Shown: positions 52,602 to 61,964, counted from the first letter of the stretch. The stretch is DNA of 64,000 nt from an uncultured Anaeroplasmataceae bacterium (GCA_934229785.1 CAKQEA010000007.1:23653-87652); one strand, 5' to 3'. The notes: generated by a model from the letters alone, not told the origin. Numbers and translations: made by a program.

Positions 52602-53702
52602 ATGGCATTAACAGCAGGAATTGTTGGTTTACCAAATGTTGGTAAGTCAACTTTATTTAACGCAATTACAAAAGCAGGAGCATTAGCTGCAAATTATCCG
52701 TTTGCAACTATTGAGCCAAATGTTGGTATGGTTGAGGTACCAGACCACAGATTAAAGGTTTTATCAGATATGTATAAACCTAAAAAAACAACACCAGCAG
52801 TATGTGAGTTTACAGATATTGCAGGCTTAGTTAAGGGTGCCTCAAAGGGTGAAGGCTTAGGTAATCAATTTTTAGGAAATATTAGAAATTGTGATGCTAT
52901 CTTAGAGGTTGTAAGATGTTTCCAAGATCCTAATGTTACTCATGTTGAAGGTGGTGTTGATCCAGTTCGTGATGCAAATATCATAAATCTTGAATTAATT
53001 TTAGCGGATTTAGAGTCTATTGAAAAAAGAATTCAAAAGGTTGAGAAAAAAGCTCAATCAAAGGTTGATGATGCTCCAATGGAGTATGCTGTATTAAAAA
53101 GGATTCAAGAGCAACTTATAAATGAACTACCTGTACGTATGATGCAATTTGATGAGCAGGAATCAAAATATTTAGTAAATTATCAATTGTTAACTGCTAA
53201 GCCTTTTATGTATGTAGCCAACATATCTGAGGAATTTATCGCAAATCCTGAGGGCGACGAGGTATATTTAAAGCTTAAGGACTATGCTTCAAAGACAAAT
53301 TGCAAATGTATAGCTATTTCTGCTGAAATTGAATCTGAACTTGCTGTGCTTGATGATGAAGAAAAAGAGATGTTTTTAGCTGATTATGGTGTTACTGAGC
53401 CTGGATTAAATAAACTAGTAAAGGCTACATATGATTTATTAGGCTATGCAACATTTTTTACTACAGGCCCTGATGAGTGTCGTGCATGGACTTTTAAAAA
53501 GGGAATGCTTGCACCTCAATGTGCTGGTATTATTCATAGTGATTTTGAACGTGGCTTTATTCGTGCTGAAACTACTGCTTATGATGATTTGATAAAATGT
53601 GGTAGCGCCCTAAAGGCAAGGGAAGCAGGACTTGTTCGTCAAGAGGGTAAGGATTATCCGGTTAAGGATGGAGATATCCTATTATTTAAATTTAATGTTT
53701 AA
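52602..53702 (+). CDS. ychF: Redox-regulated ATPase/GTPase YchF (Obg family)
   Basis: An OLA1/YchF ATPase of 366 residues. The G1 loop is GLPNVGKST (9-17), the G3 is DIAGLVKGAS, and the C-terminal TGS domain includes FTTGPDECRAWTFKKGM and HSDFERGFIRAET. It binds ribosomes and is conserved in nearly all bacteria. AGGAG before the start matches, and a terminator begins at its stop codon. Confidence 0.97.
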   Translation: MALTAGIVGLPNVGKSTLFNAITKAGALAANYPFATIEPNVGMVEVPDHRLKVLSDMYKPKKTTPAVCEFTDIAGLVKGASKGEGLGNQFLGNIRNCDAILEVVRCFQDPNVTHVEGGVDPVRDANIINLELILADLESIEKRIQKVEKKAQSKVDDAPMEYAVLKRIQEQLINELPVRMMQFDEQESKYLVNYQLLTAKPFMYVANISEEFIANPEGDEVYLKLKDYASKTNCKCIAISAEIESELAVLDDEEKEMFLADYGVTEPGLNKLVKATYDLLGYATFFTTGPDECRAWTFKKGMLAPQCAGIIHSDFERGFIRAETTAYDDLIKCGSALKAREAGLVRQEGKDYPVKDGDILLFKFNV

Positions 53703-53726
53703 AAACACCTTAGGGTGTTTTTTTTA
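53701..53726 (+). terminator. Terminator after ychF
   Basis: AAAAACACC (53701-53709) and GGTGTTTTT (53714-53722) form a stem with a TTAG loop and extra T. Confidence 0.87.
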
Positions 53727-53815
53727 AAAATAAACATTTTTATTAAATTGTGTTGTTTGATTGTGTTATTTTATTTACTAAAATATAAGTGTCAAATGAC
53801 AAGGAGGAAATAAAA

Positions 53816-54175
53816 ATGGAAAATTTAGATAAGGTTTACGCTAAGCGTATTGCAGAGGAATATGCACCCAAAAATGAAAGAAAGGTTTTAAAACTTAAAA
53901 AACTAGATGAAAAGGTTAAAAGGCCAGCACTTATTTTTGCATATACCTTTGGAAGTGTTGCTGCTATTATTGCAGGAGCTGGAATGAGTATGATAATGAC
54001 AAATTTTGGTCCTGTTGGAATATTAGGGATGATACTTGGTATTATTCTAGGTGTTGTTGGTTTTGTACTATGCGGAGTTAATTATTTAATTTATACTAAA
54101 ATATTAAGATCTAGAAAGGAAAAATATGCCTTTGAAGTAACAGAGCTTGCTAAAGAGATTGCTGAAGGTAAGTAA
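53816..54175 (+). CDS. Small two-TM membrane protein
   Basis: A 119-residue protein with a charged N-terminal third (AKRIAEEYAPKNERKVLKLK) and two TM helices (about 45-67 and 75-98, IFAYTFGSVAAIIAGAGMSM and GMILGIILGVVGFVLCGVNY). Similar proteins in gut Firmicutes are sometimes annotated as dihydropteridine reductase; there is no such motif here, so I leave the function open. ATG 53816 is set by AAGGAGG at 53802-53808. The TetR gene starts 14 bases after its stop. Confidence 0.7.
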   Translation: MENLDKVYAKRIAEEYAPKNERKVLKLKKLDEKVKRPALIFAYTFGSVAAIIAGAGMSMIMTNFGPVGILGMILGIILGVVGFVLCGVNYLIYTKILRSRKEKYAFEVTELAKEIAEGK

Positions 54176-54188
54176 GGTGGTGTGCATC

Positions 54189-54770
54189 ATGAATAAAAAT
54201 GAAAGCAAATATTTTAATACTGCATTGAAATTTAATGATGCACTCCTATCTTTATTAGAAAAAAAAGAATTTTCTTACATTACGATTAAAGATGTTTGCA
54301 GTGAAGCTCATGTTAATCGTTCAACATTCTATCTTCATTATGATACAACGATGGATTTGCTTGCTGAGGTTATTGAAAATTCAAATAAGTCATTTATTGA
54401 TTGTTTTAATAATTTAAGATCACCAAATGTCTATACTGATAGTGTTGACGATTTGTATTTAATTAATGATGATTATTTAATACCATATTTAACTTTTATT
54501 AAAAATAATAAAAAAATTTATCAGGCAGCCAAAAATAATCCCAAGCTATTTGGAGCTGATATTTATTCAAATAATGCCTATAATGAAATTATCAGTAAGA
54601 TTTTAGATAGATATAATGTAGATGAAAAACTCAAGAAATATATTTTCTTATTTTGTATAACAGGTATTACATCTGTAGTATTAAAATGGTGTGAGAATAA
54701 TTGTGATTTAACTATAGCTGAATTAGCTGATTTAATTAAGGGACTTATTTTAAATGCAAAGAAAAATTAA
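54189..54770 (+). CDS. TetR/AcrR-family transcriptional regulator
   Basis: A 193-residue TetR-type repressor. The N-terminal helix-turn-helix is YITIKDVCSEAHVNRSTFYLHY. The ligand domain ends with LTIAELADLIKGLILN, resembling the TetR_C group of DhaS/YxaF-like regulators. ATG 54189 lies after AAGGTGGTG; an in-frame start at 54147 would sit within the preceding gene. It overlaps the next membrane protein by 17 bases and likely controls this small unit. Confidence 0.85.
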   Translation: MNKNESKYFNTALKFNDALLSLLEKKEFSYITIKDVCSEAHVNRSTFYLHYDTTMDLLAEVIENSNKSFIDCFNNLRSPNVYTDSVDDLYLINDDYLIPYLTFIKNNKKIYQAAKNNPKLFGADIYSNNAYNEIISKILDRYNVDEKLKKYIFLFCITGITSVVLKWCENNCDLTIAELADLIKGLILNAKKN

Positions 54771-55392
54771 AAATTATATTTTTAAAATTAAAGATAATAT
54801 CTTCTATAAAAGATTTAAATTGATAATGAATATTTTAATTCCTTTTGGATTTTCAATTTATAATGGAGTATTAGGATTTTATTTTAATATTATTTGGAAT
54901 CAAGCAATATTCTTTTATTATTTATTACTACTAGTTATAAGATTTTCTTTAACCTTAGCTTTAAATAAAAAAGATGGATTTAAAAAAGTGATTCATATTA
55001 TTACATTTATTGCAATGATAGTTTTAAATATATGTTTAATTGCACCGGCAGTATTAATGTTAAAAAATGAAAAGCCTGTTAATGTTGATATGATTTTTGC
55101 TATTGCTATGGCGGCATATACAACCTATAGTATTTCTAAGTCTATTTATGAAATGAGAAAATATAAAAATGATGATAATATTTTAGTTAAGGATTTAAAA
55201 TTGGTTGGCTTGATTAATGCTATTGTTTCGATTTTAACTTTACAAAATACATTGATTGTTGTAAATGGCGGAATGGATTATGGTATGATAATTCTTTCAA
55301 CTGTTTCTACATTTTGCTTGCTTATATTAAGCTTGATTATTTGTGTTCAAAGCTTTTTAAGCTCATTTAAAGATAGTAGAAGAAGTGGATGA
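54754..55392 (+). CDS. Six-TM membrane protein of unknown function
   Basis: A 212-residue hydrophobic protein with a basic N-terminus (KIKNYIFKIKDN) and six predicted helices, including ILIPFGFSIYNGVLGFYF, HIITFIAMIVLNICLIAPAV and TVSTFCLLILSLIICVQSF. No transporter motif was recognised. Overlap with the TetR gene by 17 bases suggests regulation by it, as is common for exporters of toxic compounds. That link is inference. Confidence 0.65.
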   Translation: MQRKIKNYIFKIKDNIFYKRFKLIMNILIPFGFSIYNGVLGFYFNIIWNQAIFFYYLLLLVIRFSLTLALNKKDGFKKVIHIITFIAMIVLNICLIAPAVLMLKNEKPVNVDMIFAIAMAAYTTYSISKSIYEMRKYKNDDNILVKDLKLVGLINAIVSILTLQNTLIVVNGGMDYGMIILSTVSTFCLLILSLIICVQSFLSSFKDSRRSG

Positions 55393-55412
55393 TTAATTCA
55401 TCTATTTTTTTT
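55388..55412 (+). terminator. Terminator before the jet operon
   Basis: GATGA (55388-55392) and TCATC (55398-55402) form a small stem followed by TATTTTTTTT. It separates the TetR unit from the operon that follows. Confidence 0.65.
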
Positions 55413-55444
55413 ATAACATTTTTACTAAAATTATCTTAATAAAC

Positions 55445-55473
55445 TTGCTTTTTAAAGTATTTTGAGATAAAAT
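55445..55473 (+). promoter_or_regulatory. Promoter of the AbiEi-like/jetABC/sepF operon
   Basis: TTGCTT at 55445-55450 and TAAAAT at 55468-55473 are separated by 17 bases. The start would be only about ten bases before the ribosome site AGGTGA and ATG 55490. Confidence 0.6.
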
Positions 55474-55489
55474 TAGTATAGGTGATATT

Positions 55490-56200
55490 ATGAAGCTGAT
55501 TCCAGTGCTTTTTAAAAAAGAAGATGTTATTTCTGATTTTAAAAGTGATAAGCAATATTCAAACTGGATTTACAATAAGCTGAAATCACATAAAATTGTT
55601 AAAATTCGTAATGATTTATATGCTTTAATTGACGTTTCAGTTGATGATGTATATGTCAATAAGTTTGAAATGGCATCGAAGATTAGTCAAACAGGATGTA
55701 TATCTTATCAAAGTGCATTAGAATATTATGGATTAATTAAATGTGAGAAAAAAGAAGTTATTGTATCTAGTTGTACAAAATTTAATAATTTTAAATTTGA
55801 AGATGTTAAATACATTTATCATGCTTCAATATCAAATGATTTTATTGATGTAATAAATCGTGTTAGAGTTACTTCAATTGAAAGAACCATTGTTGATTGT
55901 ATTAATAATATTAGTATAGCTGGGGGTATTGATACTCTTCTTGAGGCGATAGGTAATCTTAAGAGTTTGGATGAATATAAGCTAATTCAAATTCTTGATA
56001 TTTATGATAAAAAAATTATGTATCAAAAGGCTGGCTATATTTTTGAGCTGTTTAGAAATAAACTTTTGATATCTGATTATTTTTTTGATTATTGTAAACA
56101 AAAAATTAGTACAAAAATTACGTATTTCTTAGATGATGATTATGATGATTTGATATATAATAAGAAGTGGAATTTGTATTGTCCAAAGGAATTGATTTAG
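55490..56200 (+). CDS. AbiEi-like winged-helix (type IV antitoxin-family) protein
   Basis: A 236-residue protein with the layout of AbiEi-family antitoxin domains. An N-terminal winged helix (YSNWIYNKLKSHKIVKIRND and GLYALIDV) is followed by SYQSALEYYGLI and RVTSIERTIVDCINNISIAGG, which are the middle-domain landmarks. The C-terminal part is helical. The AbiEii nucleotidyltransferase toxin that normally follows is absent. Instead JetA begins 16 bases after its stop, so it is the first cistron of the condensin operon. A role as autoregulator of the operon is inferred. Confidence 0.75.
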   Translation: MKLIPVLFKKEDVISDFKSDKQYSNWIYNKLKSHKIVKIRNDLYALIDVSVDDVYVNKFEMASKISQTGCISYQSALEYYGLIKCEKKEVIVSSCTKFNNFKFEDVKYIYHASISNDFIDVINRVRVTSIERTIVDCINNISIAGGIDTLLEAIGNLKSLDEYKLIQILDIYDKKIMYQKAGYIFELFRNKLLISDYFFDYCKQKISTKITYFLDDDYDDLIYNKKWNLYCPKELI

Positions 56201-56216
56201 GAAGGGATTTGAAAAG

Positions 56217-57623
56217 ATGGATTTTTATAATGTTATACCAGATAACTTTTTCTCATTGTTATCTAGTAAAAATAAAAATATATACCTTGCTTCAATCTTA
56301 GAAGCGTTTAAGGTCTATGAAACTGGTTCTATTCTTGGTATTGAAAAAAAGATAGTTGCGGATGACCTTGTTTATTTTTTAGATACGCATCAATATTTAT
56401 ATACTGTTGAGGATGAAGAGGATGAGGAATCTGATCCTAAAAATAAGCGTGAGCTTGCTAATTACATTTTAAGAAGAATGGAGGAATGTAATTGGATATA
56501 TGTTGATGTCTCTAATGACTATGAGGAAATATTGAACTTTACAGATTTAGGCATTACTATTTGTGAAGCGCTTCTTAGAGCTTTTCCAAGATTTGAATAT
56601 GGTGAGGATGATTATTCTACAAATATGAGTGATCCATCTGAATATCAAGGCTATATTTATTCAATTTATTCGGTATTACATAATTTAAATAATGATGAAT
56701 ACGATTCAATGTTTAGTATTGTTTATTCAGACACTAAGCAGCTTGTTAGAGCGATTAGAAGAATGGATGCTAAAATGAAGGATTATATTCAATCTGTTAT
56801 TGATAATACAGATATTAAAAATTTGATGGAAAGACTTATTATCTATAAAAGTGATGTTTATGATAATGGTTATATGAAGCTTAAAATTTCTGATAACATT
56901 AACCGCTATCGTCTTGCCATTATTACAAGACTTAAGGAGCTTCAAAATGATGAGGCTGCTGTTAAAAAAATTGCCAATAATTATTTAGTTGTTAGTAAAA
57001 CAATAGAAGAGGCTGAGACTCGTGCAATTAGAAATATTGATGAGGTAATTGATGCCTTTAATGCAATTGAAGAATTTATCTATGAAATTGATAATAAAAA
57101 TAGAAATTATATTAATTCAACTATTGGTAAAATCAAATTTTTACTTAGTGAAGAGGATAATGTTATTGGAAAGATAAATCGAATTTTAAAATATATAAAG
57201 GATTCTAATTCTAACAATAAAATAGATAAGGCTATGAGACTTGTTGATGGTTTATATAGCTTTAGAAGTGATAAGGTTTATTCAAATGAGGGAAGCCTTT
57301 ATACTCCACGTGGAAATTATGCTAGAAATTACAATCAAATATTAGATGATCAAGGTATTGATTTTGAAATGAATGATGAATTCCTTGAACAATTTAAAAC
57401 TCAATATAATGAGGAATATATATCTAAATTTATGGATACATGGATGGATAATAATCAAATGCGTGCTTCTTCAATTTTAGATTTCAATTCAACAGATGAT
57501 GTAGTTATGATGGTTGTATATTCAGTTATTTTAGCAGTTGATAAGGGATACAATGTTGAACTTTGTGATAATACAATAGAACATAAGAAATTTAGTTTAA
57601 GAGATTTTATAATTAGAAGGTGA
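56217..57623 (+). CDS. jetA: Condensin kleisin-type subunit JetA (Wadjet / MksF-like)
   Basis: A 468-residue protein resembling the JetA/DUF5716 family, the kleisin (MukF/MksF-like) subunit of Wadjet-type SMC complexes. Segments VIPDNFFSLLSSKNKNIYLAS at the start and ANYILRRMEECNWIYVDVSN fit the family. The middle is a helical region that should contact JetB, and the C-terminus contains DDVVMMVVYSVILAV for the SMC head. AGGAAGGG sits nine bases upstream of ATG 56217. It overlaps jetB. JetABC normally recognises and extrudes circular plasmid DNA so that JetD can cut it. Confidence 0.85.
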   Translation: MDFYNVIPDNFFSLLSSKNKNIYLASILEAFKVYETGSILGIEKKIVADDLVYFLDTHQYLYTVEDEEDEESDPKNKRELANYILRRMEECNWIYVDVSNDYEEILNFTDLGITICEALLRAFPRFEYGEDDYSTNMSDPSEYQGYIYSIYSVLHNLNNDEYDSMFSIVYSDTKQLVRAIRRMDAKMKDYIQSVIDNTDIKNLMERLIIYKSDVYDNGYMKLKISDNINRYRLAIITRLKELQNDEAAVKKIANNYLVVSKTIEEAETRAIRNIDEVIDAFNAIEEFIYEIDNKNRNYINSTIGKIKFLLSEEDNVIGKINRILKYIKDSNSNNKIDKAMRLVDGLYSFRSDKVYSNEGSLYTPRGNYARNYNQILDDQGIDFEMNDEFLEQFKTQYNEEYISKFMDTWMDNNQMRASSILDFNSTDDVVMMVVYSVILAVDKGYNVELCDNTIEHKKFSLRDFIIRR

Positions 57624-57628
57624 AGAGA

Positions 57629-58210
57629 ATGTTAGATGCTTTAGAAAAAATGTCAGTTACTCAGCAGGGACAATTTAAGGATACAGCTAATAAGCTACTT
57701 GCTGCTACATTCTTATCAAGAGATAAGAGAGATAATAAAGAGGCTTATTATTTTTTGATGAGCTACAAAGAAGTTTTTGATGAATTTTTTAAGATTTTAG
57801 GCTATGAAATTACTTTAGATATGCCTACAGGTAGTGTAATGCTATCAGGAGCCTCTGCTTCAAATGTTTTAAAATTAAAAAGAGACGAATCGATTATTTT
57901 ATTAATTTTACGACTTTTATATCATGAAAAAATGAAGGATACTTCACTTAACGAAAATATTGTTTGTGCAGTATCTGACATTCATGAAAAATATGATTAT
58001 TTAGAGATAAAAAGAAAGCTTAATAAAACTGATTTAGTTTCAGCTCTTCGTTTATTCCGTCGTTATAATTTAATTGAAGTAACTGGTGACTTAACATCTT
58101 CAGCTTGTAAGATTGTTATTCTTCCTACTATTTTAATGGCTATAAAGAGTGAGGATATTACAGAGGTATTCAATACTATAAATAAGCTTGCACATGATGA
58201 GGAGGAATAA
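57629..58210 (+). CDS. jetB: Condensin KITE-type subunit JetB (DUF4194 / MksE-like)
   Basis: A 193-residue winged-helix protein of the MukE/MksE type that bridges the kleisin. It contains NKLLAATFLSRDKRDNKEAY, ESIILLILRLLYHEKMKD and DLVSALRLFRRYNLIEVTGD, typical of DUF4194. ATG 57629 is better spaced from AAGGTG than the in-frame GTG at 57620. The gene overlaps or abuts jetA and ends two bases before jetC, so all three subunits are translated together. Confidence 0.85.
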   Translation: MLDALEKMSVTQQGQFKDTANKLLAATFLSRDKRDNKEAYYFLMSYKEVFDEFFKILGYEITLDMPTGSVMLSGASASNVLKLKRDESIILLILRLLYHEKMKDTSLNENIVCAVSDIHEKYDYLEIKRKLNKTDLVSALRLFRRYNLIEVTGDLTSSACKIVILPTILMAIKSEDITEVFNTINKLAHDEEE

Positions 58211-58212
58211 TA

Positions 58213-61200
58213 ATGAAAAAATTAGTAAAGGTACGTTTAATTAATTGGCATTATTTATCTAATGAAACAATTGAGATTAAGGGTAACACCCTATTAACAG
58301 GACCAAATGCCTCAGGTAAGTCAACAATTATGGATGCAATTACCTATGTTTTGACTGCAGGTGATACTGCATTTAACCTTGCTGCAAATGAAAAAGGTAA
58401 ACGTGATTTACGTGGATATGTAAAGTGTAAGCTTGGTATTGATGACAAGGAGTATTTACGTAATGGTGATGTATCAGGACATATTGCTTTAGAGTTTTAT
58501 GATGAGAAAACAAATAATTATTTTACAGTTGGGTCTGTAATTGATGCCTTTGGCGATTTGACACCTGTTAAGTCCATTTTTTATCGAAGCGATGATAAGA
58601 TGTCTGATGATATGTTTATTTCAGCTGATAAGAAAATATATGGTACAGTTGAATTTAGGAAGCATAATCCATTATTTGAGTATTATTTAACTAAAAAAGA
58701 GGCCAAAAGAGGATTTAGAAATGCCTTTGGTTCTATAAGTGAGGATTTTTATAGATTGATTCCTAAGGCTTTAGCTTTTAAACCAATTGCGGATGTTAAG
58801 GATTTTATTTATCAAAATATCTTGGAGGAGAAGGATATTGATGTTTCTGCAATTCAAGATTCAATTCGTTCATATAAGGAATTAGAAATTACATTGAAGC
58901 AAATTCAAAGTAAAATTACTGATTTAAAAGAAATTGAGGGTGTCTATAACGAAATTGGTAAGATTGAGGAAAATAAAAATTATCTTGATTATTTAATGCA
59001 TTTATTTGATGTCGAGCAAATTCGTAACGATATTAAAGAATCAAAGATTCAAATTGAACGTGAGGAAACACTTAAAGCTTCAAAGGAACAAGATCTAGCG
59101 AATCTTGATAGTGAGCTAGTTTCGCTTCAAGAGCGTAGCCGTGAGCTTTATAATTTACTTAGTAGTAATGATGTCTTCAAGGCAGAAGAATATATAAATC
59201 GTGAAATATTGAAAACTCAAGCTACTATAACTTCACTTGAGGCAAATCAAACAAATTTTTTAAAACGTGCTTCTTATTTTAAAGATTTAATTACTGAAAT
59301 AAGAAAAATTAATAATGATAAGTTATACCAAGATGCTTATAATATTAATTTAACTTCAATTAATCAAAATAGTGTTGATGAGGCTAAGGTTAGATTACGT
59401 GATTTTTCATCAAGACTTCAAAATATTAGAAATAAGGGTAATCAGGAATTAGGTTCTTTAGAGAATGATAAGAGAGTATTAATTTCTGAAATAAATAAAA
59501 TTTCTGAATCATTAAGAGGCTTAGAAAATAATAGAGTGAATTTCCCAGTTCAACTATTACAGCTTAGAAATGAAATTCAAGAAGGCTTAAAAAGAATCTA
59601 TAATTACGATATAAATGTCCATATTTTTGCTGAGCTTTGCGAAATTACAGATCCAAATTGGGCAGATACTATTGAAGTATTTTTAGGTAATAGACGTTTT
59701 AATTTAATTGTTGAGCCAAGATATTTTGATCAGGCACTTCAAATTTATTCAAGAATTAAGGATAAATATCACCTATATGGTATTGGTCTTGTTAATACTA
59801 AGCAAATATCAAAATTTACAAGCTATGAAAAAAATTCTTTAGCTTCAATTATTACATCTGAAAATAAGGATGCACGTGCATTTATTAATTATACCTGTGG
59901 TAATGTTATAATGGTTGAATCAGCTATGGAATTGGAAAAATATCCAACAGCTATCACAAATGATTATTTAATTTATCGTGGATATACAGTTACAAGCTTA
60001 AATAAAAATATTGACAAGCCATTTATTGGTAAAAATGCTGCTTCAAAGGCTAGTGAAATTTGGAATCAAAAGGCAGCAGAGGCTAAGAGTAGATATGTTG
60101 AATTGAATTCAAAAATGGATAAGCTTTCAAGCGAGCTTGAATTAATTGAGCGCATTGATATTCGTCCTATTATTGAGGATTTAGATAAGGCCTTACAGCT
60201 TCAAAAGGAAAAGTTTACTTTGGAGGATTTAAATCGTCAAGCATTACGTCAAAAGAATGCTACTCCTTCAGAATTGCAAGATGATTATGAGAAGGTACTT
60301 CAAACTATTAAATCAATTGATGATAAGAAGCAAAATTTCTCAATGGAAATTGGTGGTATTGGCATTAGAATTCAATCATTAAATGATCTTGTTTCTAAGA
60401 AAACAGATGAACTTGATAAGCTTTCAAGTGATTTAAAGGAATTATCTAAGGGTTCAGTTTTAATTGAACAAAAGGCTAAGGATGAATATGATGAGGTTAT
60501 AACAACTACTAACTTTAAATCTGCACTAGAAGATTATAAGGAAAGATTTAATGAAGAGCATAAGAATTATTTAACCTTAACTGATAATTTAGTTAATAAG
60601 CAATTTAATTTCATAAACAAATATAATTCTACATTTACTGTTGGATTAACAGAAATGAAGAAATACCTAGCAGAGCTTAACAAGCTTGAAAAGAGTGAAT
60701 TGATTACCTATGAACAAAAGGTACGTCAAGCAAGAGAGGCTGCCGAGGTGGTATTTAGAAATGATTTTATTGCAAAGCTAAGAGATAATATCTTAACTGC
60801 AGAACAAGAAATTGGTAAAATTAATGAAACATTATCATCTATCACATTTGGTAATGATAGATATGAATTTATTTTCCCAAGAAGTAGTGAGTATGCAGAT
60901 TTCTATGATATGGTTACATCTGAATTAGTTGATATGCAGCAAGGTTTATTTACATATGATTTCCAAAATAAATATGATGAGCAAATTAGACAGCTATTTG
61001 ATTCATTGTCAGTAGATGAACTAAATTCTAATGGTGCAATTAATAAATTTACTGATTATCGTACATATATGGATTATGATATAAGAATTATTAATTCAAA
61101 TGGCGATACAATGACTTATTCAAAGGTGTTTAAAGAAAAATCCGGTGGTGAAACTCAGGTACCATTCTATGTTGCTATTATTGCCTCATTCGTTCGTGTA

Positions 61201-61455
61201 TATACAAAGACAGGATTTACAGGTGGAGATCCGATTGGCCTTGTTATGTTTGATGAGGTATTTGATAAGATGGATGGTAATCGTATGCGTGCAATGATGA
61301 ATTTTATTAATTCAATGCCACTTCAGGTAATTATTGCCTGCCCTCCACAAAGAATGGACTTGCTTGAGGATTATGCTCAAACTACTTTAATTATGGTACG
61401 TCAGGGTACAAAGGCTGCAGTACTTCCAATGATTAAAAAGGAAGGTAGTGAATAA
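58213..61455 (+). CDS. jetC: Condensin SMC-like ATPase JetC (MksB/MukB-like)
   Basis: A 1080-residue SMC-type ATPase. The N-terminal head has Walker A GPNASGKST (residues 30-38). A long coiled coil runs to about 430, and a hinge-like globular part lies near 440-560 (HIFAELCEITDPNWADTIEV). A second coiled coil (about 600-900) returns to the C-terminal head with signature KSGGETQ (about 977) and Walker B VMFDEVFDKMD (Asp1014, Glu1015). The ATP site is complete, so it should be active. It ends inside the sepF start region, which links the two. Nothing suggests decay. Confidence 0.9.
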   Translation: MKKLVKVRLINWHYLSNETIEIKGNTLLTGPNASGKSTIMDAITYVLTAGDTAFNLAANEKGKRDLRGYVKCKLGIDDKEYLRNGDVSGHIALEFYDEKTNNYFTVGSVIDAFGDLTPVKSIFYRSDDKMSDDMFISADKKIYGTVEFRKHNPLFEYYLTKKEAKRGFRNAFGSISEDFYRLIPKALAFKPIADVKDFIYQNILEEKDIDVSAIQDSIRSYKELEITLKQIQSKITDLKEIEGVYNEIGKIEENKNYLDYLMHLFDVEQIRNDIKESKIQIEREETLKASKEQDLANLDSELVSLQERSRELYNLLSSNDVFKAEEYINREILKTQATITSLEANQTNFLKRASYFKDLITEIRKINNDKLYQDAYNINLTSINQNSVDEAKVRLRDFSSRLQNIRNKGNQELGSLENDKRVLISEINKISESLRGLENNRVNFPVQLLQLRNEIQEGLKRIYNYDINVHIFAELCEITDPNWADTIEVFLGNRRFNLIVEPRYFDQALQIYSRIKDKYHLYGIGLVNTKQISKFTSYEKNSLASIITSENKDARAFINYTCGNVIMVESAMELEKYPTAITNDYLIYRGYTVTSLNKNIDKPFIGKNAASKASEIWNQKAAEAKSRYVELNSKMDKLSSELELIERIDIRPIIEDLDKALQLQKEKFTLEDLNRQALRQKNATPSELQDDYEKVLQTIKSIDDKKQNFSMEIGGIGIRIQSLNDLVSKKTDELDKLSSDLKELSKGSVLIEQKAKDEYDEVITTTNFKSALEDYKERFNEEHKNYLTLTDNLVNKQFNFINKYNSTFTVGLTEMKKYLAELNKLEKSELITYEQKVRQAREAAEVVFRNDFIAKLRDNILTAEQEIGKINETLSSITFGNDRYEFIFPRSSEYADFYDMVTSELVDMQQGLFTYDFQNKYDEQIRQLFDSLSVDELNSNGAINKFTDYRTYMDYDIRIINSNGDTMTYSKVFKEKSGGETQVPFYVAIIASFVRVYTKTGFTGGDPIGLVMFDEVFDKMDGNRMRAMMNFINSMPLQVIIACPPQRMDLLEDYAQTTLIMVRQGTKAAVLPMIKKEGSE

Positions 61456-61456
61456 T

Positions 61457-61801
61457 ATGGGATTATTTTCAAAGAAGAAGGATGAATATGAAGAGGCCTC
61501 AAAAGGATTAAATCAAACAAATCTAGCCTCAGATCGTATTATAATGGAACAAATGGTTGATGATGATATGGAGGCAAAAAGATTAGTTGATAGTTTAAAG
61601 GATGGAAATCCCTTAATCATTAATTTTGAAGGCTTAGATCCGTTTGTTGAAAATAAAATGCTTGCATTTATGACAGGTGCAACTGTTGCTTTAGATGGCA
61701 AGGTTAAAAAAATTAATGATACAACATATCTTTTCGCAAGAAGAGTTGATTTTATTGATGGGTCATTAATGAGATTTTTAGATGAAATTCCTAGAGGATA
61801 A
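61457..61801 (+). CDS. sepF: SepF-like cell-division protein
   Basis: A 114-residue protein with the SepF core, PLIINFEGLDPFVENKMLAF and MTGATVALDGKVKKI, followed by YLFARRVDF. SepF binds FtsZ and ties the Z ring to the membrane through an N-terminal amphipathic helix. Here the N-terminus is short (MGLFSKKKDEYEE), so membrane binding may be weak or absent. Its start (ATG 61457) lies just after the jetC stop with GAAGGTAG as ribosome site; it is the last cistron before a strong terminator. In other Firmicutes sepF sits near ylmD/ftsZ. Placement in a condensin operon is unusual. Confidence 0.88.
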   Translation: MGLFSKKKDEYEEASKGLNQTNLASDRIIMEQMVDDDMEAKRLVDSLKDGNPLIINFEGLDPFVENKMLAFMTGATVALDGKVKKINDTTYLFARRVDFIDGSLMRFLDEIPRG

Positions 61802-61807
61802 ATATGG

Positions 61808-61834
61808 GCGAATGCTAAAATGCATTCGCTTTTT
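61808..61834 (+). terminator. Terminator closing the jetABC-sepF operon
   Basis: GCGAATGC (61808-61815) and GCATTCGC (61822-61829) form a perfect GC-containing stem followed by five T. It marks the end of the operon, so jetD is not simply further downstream in it. Confidence 0.92.
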
Positions 61835-61964
61835 CCATTTATATTGAGAATGATTTTATGGTGTTAATGCAAAATTAGAAGATAAAATATTAAAAAAATA
61901 ATATAAACTTACAATTGTTTATGTTATCGTGAAAAATATTTGCATAAAAGCATAAAATATATGT

